Source: Succinimonas amylolytica DSM 2873 (GTDB lineage Bacteria > Pseudomonadota > Gammaproteobacteria > Enterobacterales > Succinivibrionaceae). From it: 64,000 bases of DNA. The notes under the pieces were generated by a model, which did no database searches, was not told the origin of the DNA, and saw nothing but the letters and a program-made list of their open reading frames with translations. The position numbers and the translations under genes are program-made. Numbering within the stretch: the first letter of the stretch is position 1; every line of letters starts with the position of its first letter. Shown piece after piece: positions 9,045 through 17,837 of this stretch. The stretch spans positions 1,645,405 through 1,709,404 of the forward strand of contig NZ_KB899636.1 in NCBI RefSeq assembly GCF_000378405.1, read 5' to 3'.

Positions 9045-12000
9045 CCTCGTTATGCTCCCCTTTGTCTGTTTTGTACATTCCGAATACGTCACTGTAATTC
9101 CAGTTAGCTACATTTCCGTAGTCTGGTATTTCAATAGTACCAAAACGCTCCATAACTTCCGTTGATTGAATACCGTTAAGTACGGCATATTTCTCAATTG
9201 TTGAACCGTAGTCTCTCATAAGCCACATTCTACTGTTAAACAATTTTATATCCTGTAATGATGTATTATTAATATTATAGATATTCTCTACCTTGGTCAA
9301 ATTATTTTGTTTGTCATGTATATAGAAAGAATAATAATTTTCGTCTGGTTCACACTTTTTTAAAGTCAGAGTAATGGTTGGTGTGCTATCACGGAATCTG
9401 CTGAGTTTTTGGGTAATTGCACTAAGATCCCAGTAGCTTACAGGATATTCTTTTGTTGAATCAGGCTCGTTACTATACAATAAACATTTAATTACTTTAT
9501 GCTCGTACCATGCAATAATATTTCCATTATTTGGAGGGGTCTTGTAATCTGAAATCATAGTCAGGCGATCGGCAGCATTGATTATGTTGTTCCATGAGGG
9601 AAGTAGCATTTTCATGTCATGGGATGGCATTGATGGATGGGCTGTTTCGTAACCTGGTTTGGTGTAATAAAGGCAAGTTTTTCCGTTATCCCAAGATTTT
9701 CTGTTTTTATATTTAAAAGCTTTGATGTTGTATTGCATGATTGCTATATTTGGTGTCAATATAGGTATCTGCCGGTGACGATTTACCCTACCTGACATTT
9801 GGACAATGCTACGCCAAGAACTGGGTTCTATTACAGCCCAGTCATAGTCATGATCCCTACCAACCTCTTCTACAGGAGTACATATGACTATAAAGAGAAT
9901 ATTGGTTGTGAATGTGGTATCTATGAGTTTTCTGATTACAGGATCTGTCAGAATAACCGGTGCTTGAGGGTTTTCTCCATGCCTTTTTAAAATATTGTCC
10001 AGGTACTGTTCTTCTTCATGACGTAGTAGCAGAGTTTGTCTGCTGTGGTAAACCATTATTTTAATTTCAGTGTCAGCGGGAAGAGAGTATTTGCATAGGT
10101 ATTTTGCAAACTCTACACAGGGATCAATATTAGCAAAACGGATTACTCCGAAAGAGACCTTTTTGCCGCTTTCTGCATCATGTAAATGATGATTATGATG
10201 CAATGACAAAGCAGCTTGTAACATGTGCTCGAAGTAGATTTCAGTGCGATTTTCTTTTTTGTCAGAATAGTTATCGTCATTTTCAATGGGACAGTTGCAG
10301 ATGTACCCTGTTCTTAGAGGGACAGATCTTTTGAGTCTGTCTGTCTGTCGCTTTGAAAAATTTGAGTGAAGCCTCCCAAAATTAAGATTTTGAGATGATT
10401 CTATGCAGCTAATTTTTTCCACGCTGCTTTCATTCTCATCAAGCCATGCCACCATGATATTAGGCTTTATGGCTCTTGCATCGCAATAGTTTTTAAAACC
10501 TTCCTTGTATGCATAGAAGTAACAAATTGCAATTTCAGGAGGGATTGTTGCAGAGGAAAGAACCACTTTTCTACCCAAAGTACCACAAAGGTGGATGAGT
10601 CTTCCGATGGCCTTCAGATCATTTCCTGTAAAATCATCAACTTCATCAATTATGAGGTCTGATGACATTATTCGTAGCAAGGGCAACATGTAGCGACCAC
10701 CGCGACAGCATTCTGTGGCATTCATGATTTGATCGATGGTACAGCATAGTACTGGAGCGTATAGCATTTTTGATGAAGCTGAATTTTTGAATAGTGTTGC
10801 AAAACCTTCATGTGGAAGCTCGCCTTCGAAGAAGGTCTCATCTTCATACAAATCTTCCAGTGATTCCGATCCCCCAAACATATTTTCATCCGATTCTTGG
10901 GGGAACAATTTTTTTTCAAGTATATGCTGTTTCCTCTCCTGTTCGTGAAGATATTGCACGCTAGCCGAGCCGATGACCACAGCCAATTCTTCATCTGTCA
11001 GACGCAATCTGTCACGATATTCATCACCGGTTTGCAAAGTAAGAGTTCTCAATCCAAGTGCTAGTGTAAAACGTAGTGTTCCTGGATTTTCTCCAAATGT
11101 GGTCGCGATTTTTGCGTTGGCAGTTGTTTTGCCGCAGCCGGTGCTAGCCAGATTAAGGATAAAACCTCCTATGACATCGGGGTTTTCAGTTCGGAATTTT
11201 TTAATGGCTGTTACAGCCTGATCCTGCCAGATATATTTGCCCTTGGATTTATGTTTCAGTGCCTGGATAATTCCAGTGTGCGGAAGATCATTTTCAAGAG
11301 CGGGAAGGTAGTGAGAGACTTTAAGTGCGATGTTTTTAACTCCGCACAGATGTTCATCAAGTTTTTGCCGAAAACCACCGCGTTCCCGATCTGTGTTGGC
11401 GTAGAGAGAACAATTGCTTTTCCATTTTGGATCAGCTTCCAGCGATGAATAGAAGTGATCTCCGAGCATCAATGAAAGTCTAGCGTATCTGAGCACCAGT
11501 CTCAGGGTTCCGTCATTTGCGAATTTTTCGATCTCAGATGAAGCTTCCAGTAGTCTATAACACCATTTTTTCAGGTCATTGCGCCATTTTTCGGAAAAGT
11601 CAGAAAACTCATAAGAAAAATCAAAGCAATGATTCAAATCTGCCTTAAAATTCCTGGTGTCATCTGAATTATTCTCTGTGAAGCGTCTGTAGGTATATCC
11701 AGGAGTAATGTATGACAACAGTTCCGAAATGCTTGTAGCTCCATTGCTTAAATCATTTTTAGTAACAGTATCGCCACGAGCATTAACCGGCAGAGGTAAT
11801 CTGTGATGACTTAGTACAAGCCAAACAATACAGCAGAGAACAATTGATGATTCTTTCCTAAAAGGATGATACTGAGGTTTGTTTTCTTTCTCAGGATCTC
11901 TGCAATGATGTATAAAATCAGCTATTTGAGGCATATTTCCAGCGGCAAGTTCTGTCCATATGTCACGTCCATTCTCAGCATAATAGCGGGATATTCCCTG

Positions 12001-12468
12001 GATGATTATTGCTGACACAAATTCGTGCCGAAACGGATCTGCAGTACAGGAGGAATTACGGAGTTTGTCCTGAAAATATGATGATGCTTTTCCAATATCG
12101 TGCATCAGAGCTGCAACGGCAGAAAGAGCTTGCACCAAAGGCATGAAGTTCCAACCGGTTTCCTTGTAGTGTTTTAGAATTTTTCTGCCGGTACTGTTTA
12201 CTGGGACATTTCCGTCTTCATCAAATTTGTTTTTGTTGCCCACGACCCATAATAATTCTGAAATCTGTCGACTCCTAATCCAATGGCAACTGACTGAGGT
12301 GTTTTTACTTGCAGTTTGTCTGAGGAGATGGCGGACCATTTCAAGGCCTTCTTTTGTAATAACAGTCTGCCAGGTATTTTCCCCGATTCTATTGGCAAAG
12401 GCATCCAGCACCTTTCGTGTGGATTTTATAGCATTTTTTTCGGACTCTGAGATAAACATTACCATCAT
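9034..12468 (-). CDS. cas2-3: Cas2-3 fusion (Cas3f) helicase-nuclease
   Basis: A 1144-residue fusion typical of I-F. Residues 1-95 are a Cas2-like domain (MVMFISESEKNAI then TRKVLDAFANRIGENTWQT). The HD nuclease follows, with MHDIGKA near 122 and LSHHRLPLP near 220. The SF2 helicase has TGCGKTT near 440, IIDEVDD near 610, SSATIPPE near 640 and QMSGRVNRHRQ near 895. It degrades target DNA when recruited by Cascade and works with Cas1 in spacer integration. All catalytic motifs look intact. It starts five bases after the cas1 stop. ATGATGGTAATG offers alternative starts within three codons. Confidence 0.97.
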   Translation of the reverse strand: MMVMFISESEKNAIKSTRKVLDAFANRIGENTWQTVITKEGLEMVRHLLRQTASKNTSVSCHWIRSRQISELLWVVGNKNKFDEDGNVPVNSTGRKILKHYKETGWNFMPLVQALSAVAALMHDIGKASSYFQDKLRNSSCTADPFRHEFVSAIIIQGISRYYAENGRDIWTELAAGNMPQIADFIHHCRDPEKENKPQYHPFRKESSIVLCCIVWLVLSHHRLPLPVNARGDTVTKNDLSNGATSISELLSYITPGYTYRRFTENNSDDTRNFKADLNHCFDFSYEFSDFSEKWRNDLKKWCYRLLEASSEIEKFANDGTLRLVLRYARLSLMLGDHFYSSLEADPKWKSNCSLYANTDRERGGFRQKLDEHLCGVKNIALKVSHYLPALENDLPHTGIIQALKHKSKGKYIWQDQAVTAIKKFRTENPDVIGGFILNLASTGCGKTTANAKIATTFGENPGTLRFTLALGLRTLTLQTGDEYRDRLRLTDEELAVVIGSASVQYLHEQERKQHILEKKLFPQESDENMFGGSESLEDLYEDETFFEGELPHEGFATLFKNSASSKMLYAPVLCCTIDQIMNATECCRGGRYMLPLLRIMSSDLIIDEVDDFTGNDLKAIGRLIHLCGTLGRKVVLSSATIPPEIAICYFYAYKEGFKNYCDARAIKPNIMVAWLDENESSVEKISCIESSQNLNFGRLHSNFSKRQTDRLKRSVPLRTGYICNCPIENDDNYSDKKENRTEIYFEHMLQAALSLHHNHHLHDAESGKKVSFGVIRFANIDPCVEFAKYLCKYSLPADTEIKIMVYHSRQTLLLRHEEEQYLDNILKRHGENPQAPVILTDPVIRKLIDTTFTTNILFIVICTPVEEVGRDHDYDWAVIEPSSWRSIVQMSGRVNRHRQIPILTPNIAIMQYNIKAFKYKNRKSWDNGKTCLYYTKPGYETAHPSMPSHDMKMLLPSWNNIINAADRLTMISDYKTPPNNGNIIAWYEHKVIKCLLYSNEPDSTKEYPVSYWDLSAITQKLSRFRDSTPTITLTLKKCEPDENYYSFYIHDKQNNLTKVENIYNINNTSLQDIKLFNSRMWLMRDYGSTIEKYAVLNGIQSTEVMERFGTIEIPDYGNVANWNYSDVFGMYKTDKGEHNEDDR

Positions 12469-12473
12469 GGCTA

Positions 12474-13436
12474 CTAGGTCTCCATCTGGTTGTTATCTGA
12501 ACAAATCTGCTGAACACTGTCGAACATGTAATCCATAACCTTTAGTTCATTAAAAACCACAATAAGCTGTTTTCTGAAGGTACTGTCCTGATAATTACGT
12601 GCAGCACAAATAAATGCCCAAGGCAGAACTACAGCATCCTTGATGATATCTGCCACGTCAAACACTAGTGCGCCGCGTCTAGTTTTTCCATGCATAAGTG
12701 CAAACGCATGCGGGATTCCCAGTACCCACAATACTGATGCAGCAAGACCGTAGGCCAGATAGTTTCCATGATCCAAAAAACTATTTGCAAGATCGGTGCT
12801 TTCGCCTTCTTTAGAACGAGAGAATTCGCTCTTGAGCAAAGTTGTAGCAGCGTATTTATATAACAATTTGGTAAAACGAGCCTCAATCGTAAGAAGATTT
12901 GTTACATTAGATGCATTGTCGTTTTGAGATGAGTAATCATTGAGAGCGCTGTATAATTCGTCACTGATTGACAATCCAAACTGGTTAAGGTCTCTGTTAC
13001 TGGACCAGATTTTTTTAATAAATGATATGCGATAGCGTTGGAGTTGCTTTGCAGCTTTGAGTCTGAATTCGTCAATGTACCAGAATGATAGCCACTGTTG
13101 CACAAACAAAGGAGGACGGTATTCGCTTTGAGGAGTAACGAATTCAATGCTGTTACCATCGAATAGTGGAGTGCCACCTCCACCGCAAAAGCCAAATAGT
13201 ACACCAGCTTGGGCAAGCATTCTGGCAGCTGCCTGGGTGATTGATGTTCCAGAGCCTAGAAGAATTACGATCGTATTGCATATAGGAATATTGAAATAGC
13301 TTTCTTGTTTGGAATCTTCTGTTAGGTATAGAACTCTTCCGTCTTTTTGCATCACTCGGCAATGTTCTAAAAAGTAGATATTAGATCTTTTTGAATGCAA
13401 TATTGACTTCATCTCAGATGATTTGAAACCGTCCAT
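12474..13436 (-). CDS. cas1: Cas1 integrase, type I-F
   Basis: Cas1 joins new spacers at the leader end of the array. The protein reads MDGFKSSEMKSILHSKRSNIY, then LLGSGTSITQAAARMLAQAGV and GFCGGGGTPLF, all I-F Cas1 signatures. Expected metal ligands are present: Glu in LLTIEARFTK (about 187), His in ALMHGKTRRG (about 246) and Asp in LVFDVADIIKDA (about 258). The frame is open to 13511, but ATG at 13436 has GGAG eight bases upstream and matches the family N-terminus. First gene of the cas operon; 320 residues. Confidence 0.97.
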   Translation of the reverse strand: MDGFKSSEMKSILHSKRSNIYFLEHCRVMQKDGRVLYLTEDSKQESYFNIPICNTIVILLGSGTSITQAAARMLAQAGVLFGFCGGGGTPLFDGNSIEFVTPQSEYRPPLFVQQWLSFWYIDEFRLKAAKQLQRYRISFIKKIWSSNRDLNQFGLSISDELYSALNDYSSQNDNASNVTNLLTIEARFTKLLYKYAATTLLKSEFSRSKEGESTDLANSFLDHGNYLAYGLAASVLWVLGIPHAFALMHGKTRRGALVFDVADIIKDAVVLPWAFICAARNYQDSTFRKQLIVVFNELKVMDYMFDSVQQICSDNNQMET

Positions 13437-13496
13437 GATGCGTCTCCAAGGTAATATTTTATGTTTATTAGTATTAAAAGTTTGTGATTGGTTTGC

Positions 13497-13511
13497 ATGT
13501 TTGTCAAACAT
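13497..13511. promoter_or_regulatory. Perfect 15-bp palindrome in the cas operon upstream region
   Basis: ATGTTTG-T-CAAACAT lies 61 bases before the cas1 start. On the minus strand it contains TTGACA (13507-13502), a consensus -35 box, but no good -10 was found at 16-18 bases, so the promoter itself is uncertain. A dimeric repressor or activator could bind here. The function is inferred from position and symmetry only. Confidence 0.45.
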
Positions 13512-13624
13512 TAAAAATTAAATGTTATAAACAATTTGTTATATGTCACAAAAATATTAATATTGTTGGGAGCTATAGACGATATCTTGTCAGAAATAGA
13601 GAAAAAAAGAAGTGATTTTATATC

Positions 13625-13660
13625 AATAAAAAAGCAACGGATTCAGGAGACTCCGTTGCT
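13625..13660 (-). terminator. Rho-independent terminator of the 13.7-15.5 kb gene
   Basis: AGCAACGGA (13633-13641) pairs perfectly with TCCGTTGCT (13652-13660) around a ten-base loop. On the minus strand the hairpin is followed by a run of Ts. It separates the periplasmic-protein gene from the cas operon. Confidence 0.88.
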
Positions 13661-13693
13661 AGTTTTATATAGTGCGTAATTTCCGGAACAGTC

Positions 13694-15547
13694 TTACTGC
13701 ATGTCCTTTCCGTTTATCTTCAGTGCTCCGTCGCGGAATTCCAGATGATAGGTGTAGACAGTAGCTGCCGGATCCTGGGCATACTGCTTCAGCATGGCGG
13801 TCACATCTTCCGGAATGTACTGCGGTTTGCCCAGAAGGGCGGCATCAATGCTGATGTCGGCATCAAGAATAATGTCCCCCGGGATATTCGGCAGAGAAGG
13901 TGCGGCACCGTCGGCACTCTCCGAGGACTTCTCCTGCGGTTTGATTCCGGCAGTGGCCTTGGCAGAGACCTGGGATCCGCCCAGCTGGGCACTCAGGTTG
14001 ATATTTGCGGAGAAATCCCATCCCAGAAGTCCGAGAAATGCGGCCTCCCTGGCATCATCGTCAATGGTCATGTTACATTTGGAGAACTGGAGCATATTCA
14101 TACCGGCAGTCTTGTCTCCGCAGGCAGCGGCCATGGCAGTGGTGTCAAGGTTATTGAGAGAAAGATCCAGTGATGCGTTTTTGACGTCAAAGCGTTCGTT
14201 TTCTCCGGCGTCCGGCTCGGCGAATACCAGCTGTGCCATCTTAAAACTGTAGCTGAGGGAGTTTTTGTGTGCAGCGGCATCGATTTTTGACGAGAAGCCG
14301 GTCTTGACATCTGTGATTTCCAGAGGGCTGTAGCTGACTTTTCCGGCGGCAAGATCTGTCTTAAAGCCGTCCAGGCGATTCTGCGCCGTGAGACTGAAAT
14401 TGGAGAGCCCGAACAGAAGTACGTCCTTTTTGCTGCTTTCCTTTTTCTCCTCTGCTGCTCCATCAGCTTCTTCATCAGCTTCTTCAGTTTCCAGAATTTC
14501 CAGGGACGGAATGCTGATGGAGTAGTCAAGAGAATCCTTGTAGGCTGTCAGGTTATGCATGGTGGTTTCCATAACCGCAGGAGCCCACTTGACGGTTATG
14601 TCGTCAGCGGTACGGGAATCCTCCTTCAGACTGGTGGTTACTTTTAGGCTGTCGTCCGCAATGCTGTAGAAGCCTTTAGTTCCGGACAGAATGTTCTTAA
14701 CGGTGTCCCGCTGGACATCCTCGATATCCATGGCTTCATATAAAGCATCGGAAATGTTCAGCTTTGCAGTGACTCCCTCCGGAGCCCGGGTGGTGATGAA
14801 TTCAAAAATTTTGCGGGAGCTGTCAGCAGAGCTGTCTTCGACCTCAGGATCAAGTTCTGCAATTTCGTACTGGGTTATTTCCTCGCCATTGTCCGCGGTC
14901 TTTCTGCTGACTTCCCGGACTGCTACCTCGTCTCCCACGGCGGTAAGTCCGTCATGAATATCGCGGGCAATTTTGGTGACCAGCCATCTTTCGGCTACCC
15001 GGGGATCCGCACCGGGAGTCGGAGCCGGAGCCACCTCAGGGCCGGAGGCGGGGGTTACGGTGCCGGCAGTCTCGGTTTTCTGAGTGTCATTTGTTGCGGT
15101 TTCCGGTTTCGGGGGTTCCGTGTTTCCGGTGCTGGCGGTGTCAGTTGTACTCGGGGATTCCGTGTTTCCGGTGTCAGCAGTTACCGGAGTTTCGGCACTG
15201 CCGCCTCCGATTTTGCTGATGATTCCGGCGATCTTGTCCCGATCTACCTCGAATCTGGCGCGCACTTTGGTCTGTCCCTTGCCATTGCTTTCCGAGGAAA
15301 GTATTTCTGAACCGGTAACGAGCTCCCCGCTGTTAAGGATGATTTGCTGACGAATATCGGAAACATGTCCGCGCACAAATTCCTCATCGGTTATAGTGAG
15401 CATCACATTCCTTACGGCATTAACCTCGGCCTTTTTAAGAGCCGCTTCCTGATCTTTTCCAGTGGCATCGGTTTCTACCGGTACCGCCCAGACTGACAGG
15501 GGCAGGGCGGCTGTCAGCACCAGACTCATAATTTTTCTTGCAGACAC
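13694..15547 (-). CDS. Exported protein of unknown function, possibly DUF945-like C-terminal half
   Basis: About 617 residues from a GTG at 15547, which has GAGG seven bases upstream; the frame is open to 15613. The N-terminus (VSARKIMSLVLTAALPLSVWA) is a typical signal peptide. Residues about 30-110 (AALKKAEVNAVRNVMLTI, TKVRARFEVDRDKI) resemble the periplasmic LPP20/FlgT-type domain in pattern. A Thr/Pro/Ser-rich linker of about 70 residues with repeated TGNTE follows. The rest alternates short strands (LLFGLSNFSLTAQNRL, VYTYHLEFRDGALKINGK) in a way that recalls DUF945/YdgA. I am not sure of that assignment. The gene stands alone, ending in a strong terminator. Confidence 0.6.
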   Translation of the reverse strand: MSARKIMSLVLTAALPLSVWAVPVETDATGKDQEAALKKAEVNAVRNVMLTITDEEFVRGHVSDIRQQIILNSGELVTGSEILSSESNGKGQTKVRARFEVDRDKIAGIISKIGGGSAETPVTADTGNTESPSTTDTASTGNTEPPKPETATNDTQKTETAGTVTPASGPEVAPAPTPGADPRVAERWLVTKIARDIHDGLTAVGDEVAVREVSRKTADNGEEITQYEIAELDPEVEDSSADSSRKIFEFITTRAPEGVTAKLNISDALYEAMDIEDVQRDTVKNILSGTKGFYSIADDSLKVTTSLKEDSRTADDITVKWAPAVMETTMHNLTAYKDSLDYSISIPSLEILETEEADEEADGAAEEKKESSKKDVLLFGLSNFSLTAQNRLDGFKTDLAAGKVSYSPLEITDVKTGFSSKIDAAAHKNSLSYSFKMAQLVFAEPDAGENERFDVKNASLDLSLNNLDTTAMAAACGDKTAGMNMLQFSKCNMTIDDDAREAAFLGLLGWDFSANINLSAQLGGSQVSAKATAGIKPQEKSSESADGAAPSLPNIPGDIILDADISIDAALLGKPQYIPEDVTAMLKQYAQDPAATVYTYHLEFRDGALKINGKDMQ

Positions 15548-15765
15548 AGTGATACCTCGCTTTAAGTGACAGTGCTGTCTGAAACAATGTTTCGCGGTGT
15601 TCCGGAGGCGCACCCGAAACTGAACTGCCGATCATTATACATGGATCGTCTGAGAAGCGTTTTCGGAATGCCTGAGAGACGGATCGGCCGCACATATTTC
15701 CCGGTATCATCTCCGTATAAGCTCTCATCAGGACAGATTTTTGCCGGTATTTGCCGCTTTTAAGG

Positions 15766-15795
15766 ATAAAAAAACGCAGTCCCTAGAACTGCGTT
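15766..15795 (-). terminator. Rho-independent terminator of nhaB
   Basis: AACGCAGT (15773-15780) pairs with ACTGCGTT (15788-15795) around seven bases. On the minus strand the stem runs into seven Ts. The rest of the roughly 300-base space between nhaB and the GTG at 15547 shows nothing recognisable. Confidence 0.88.
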
Positions 15796-15849
15796 TCCTG
15801 TCGGAAGCGTCGTTGCAGGACAGTTCCGCAACGACGGACTGCTAGCCTG

Positions 15850-17457
15850 CTATTTCACAGGAACCGGAGCAAGACACTGAGCCAGTCCTTCGGGAACAGT
15901 GTGCTCAACCCATCCCATGCTGATGAACCAGTCGGTCACTGCAGGAAGTACCAGCCAGGTGCAGAAAAAGCCGGCAATACCCATAACCAGAGTGTACGGC
16001 AGAGCCATCCACATCATTCTTACATAGGAAAGACGGATCAGCGGAGCCAGGGCAGAGGTCAGCAGGAACAGGAAGGCTGCCTGGCCGTTGGGGGTTGCCA
16101 CTGAAGGCAGATTGGTACCGGCATTGATGGCGATTGCCAGATGGTTGAACTGTTCGGCATCGATCTTGCCGCAGGCCAGAGCCTGAGCTACCTGATTGAT
16201 ATACACCGTGGCCACGAATACATTGTCGGAAACCATGGAGAGCAATCCGTTGGCAATGTAGAAGAGCGGCAGCTGGTTTTCCGGAGATACGGACAGCACA
16301 GCATGAATAATCGGGTCAAAAAGTCCCAGACTGTTGATAACTGCTACCACGGCAAAGAACACACAGAGCAGCGTGGTGAAAGGCATGTTTTCGGTAAAGG
16401 CATTGCCGATTTCGTGTTCCTTGTTGACACCGGTAAAGGCAGTGGCCAGAACGATTACGGAAAGACCGATAAGCCCGGGGACTGCCAGATGGTAGGCGAG
16501 ACCGGTAATCAGCCAGCAGCAGACCAGAGCCTGCATGATCAGGGATACCCGGGCCTCCTTTGAGTAGGCTTTTACCTGACGATCGCTGGATTCCTTGAGA
16601 ATTTTGAAGACCTTTTCCGGAAGTGTGACTCCGAAGTCAAAGATCTTAAAGGTTTCCACGGCCCAGCAGGTAATTAGGCCCAGGACAAAAACCGGAGCGG
16701 AAACCGGCATTACCCGAAGCGCGAATTCCGAGAAGTGCCAGCCGGCGATATGGCCGATGATAAGATTCTGAGGTTCTCCCACAATGGTGCAGATTCCGCC
16801 AAGAGCGGTACCGACACCGGCGTGCATGAGAAGGGATCTCAGGAAGGCTCTGAAGTTGTCCAGATCTTCACGGTCAGGGCCGGCAAACTTATCGTTGTCA
16901 GTGAGCTTGGAGCCGGCGCCGGCAATAACCTCGTGATATACGGCATAGAAGCCGGAGCAGACCGTGATTATTACCGCCAGCACAGTCAGGGCGTCGAGGA
17001 AGGCAGAGAGAAATGCGGCCATGAAGCAGAAAATCAGGGACAGTATCACCTTTGAGCGTACCTTTATCAGGAGCTGGGTGAATACCAGAAGCAGGAGCTT
17101 TTTCACAAAATGAATACCCGCCACCATGAACATCAGGAGGAGAATAACTTCAAGATTTCCCTCGATTTCATGATAGATGGTGCCGGTATCGGTCATTCCG
17201 ATAGCCACAGCCTCTATGGCCAGAACACCGCCAGGAATCAGCGGATAGCATTTGAGAGCCATGGCCAGGGTGAAAATAAACTCGCCGACAAGACACCAGC
17301 CCGACAGAAAAGGGCTTATGGCAAACAGCACCGGATTCAGAACGAGACACAGCAGAATAAACCGCTTGTACCAGATTGGGGCATCTCCCATGAAGTTATG
17401 GAACAGCGCCCTCATTGCCGGCACAAATCCCGAAGAATTGTTTACAGCATTTTGCAT
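15850..17457 (-). CDS. nhaB: Na+/H+ antiporter NhaB
   Basis: A 535-residue polytopic inner-membrane protein that exchanges cytoplasmic sodium for protons. Family hallmarks include [17 protein letters not shown] near 30, [31 protein letters not shown] near 145, [20 protein letters not shown] near 220 and [19 protein letters not shown] near 445, in order and at about the usual total length. The C-terminus is hydrophobic to the end. Transcribed alone, divergent from the YidE-like transporter, with its own terminator. A sodium antiporter next to sodium-coupled NSS transporters elsewhere in the window fits a cell using a sodium gradient. Confidence 0.95.
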   Translation of the reverse strand: MQNAVNNSSGFVPAMRALFHNFMGDAPIWYKRFILLCLVLNPVLFAISPFLSGWCLVGEFIFTLAMALKCYPLIPGGVLAIEAVAIGMTDTGTIYHEIEGNLEVILLLMFMVAGIHFVKKLLLLVFTQLLIKVRSKVILSLIFCFMAAFLSAFLDALTVLAVIITVCSGFYAVYHEVIAGAGSKLTDNDKFAGPDREDLDNFRAFLRSLLMHAGVGTALGGICTIVGEPQNLIIGHIAGWHFSEFALRVMPVSAPVFVLGLITCWAVETFKIFDFGVTLPEKVFKILKESSDRQVKAYSKEARVSLIMQALVCCWLITGLAYHLAVPGLIGLSVIVLATAFTGVNKEHEIGNAFTENMPFTTLLCVFFAVVAVINSLGLFDPIIHAVLSVSPENQLPLFYIANGLLSMVSDNVFVATVYINQVAQALACGKIDAEQFNHLAIAINAGTNLPSVATPNGQAAFLFLLTSALAPLIRLSYVRMMWMALPYTLVMGIAGFFCTWLVLPAVTDWFISMGWVEHTVPEGLAQCLAPVPVK

Positions 17458-17837
17458 ACAACTATAGTGACCCAGAATAGAACAGAAGAAAATAACCTGT
17501 AGATTATACCTTACTTTATCGGGTACTGAAGCGTCAAATATGTTTGCTTATCTTCAGTTTTGTATCTTTCTTCTGAGAATTCCGGCGGATGAGGCGGGTT
17601 ACTCCGGAGCATAGGCGGAATGACATGCATTCTGATGGTGCAGAGGTGTTTTTTTACCTGCTGGAGTCCCGGTTTTTGGACACAAAGGATTTTTTGCAAA
17701 AAGTTTTAATTTGCTCAAAAAAAATGTAAAATACGCGCGATCAGAGAGTACGGGACTTTTTTTGTTTATCCAAAATGTTTCGGCTGTCGTCTGGTTCCTG
17801 GTTTTGTTCTTTGTTTTTTTTATCTCGGATCTTGTTT
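17458..17837. promoter_or_regulatory. Divergent upstream region between nhaB and the YidE-like gene
   Basis: This 380-base space must hold promoters for both genes. It contains A- and T-rich runs around 17694-17765, including a TAAAAT box near 17726, but no well-spaced -35/-10 pair could be assigned. A plus-strand frame is open from ATG 17775 into the transporter gene and may be part of it. Confidence 0.4.

Noticed and set aside
13531..13550. CRP-like site before the cas operon
   Set aside because: Only one half-site (TCACA) fits; the other half does not match TGTGA.
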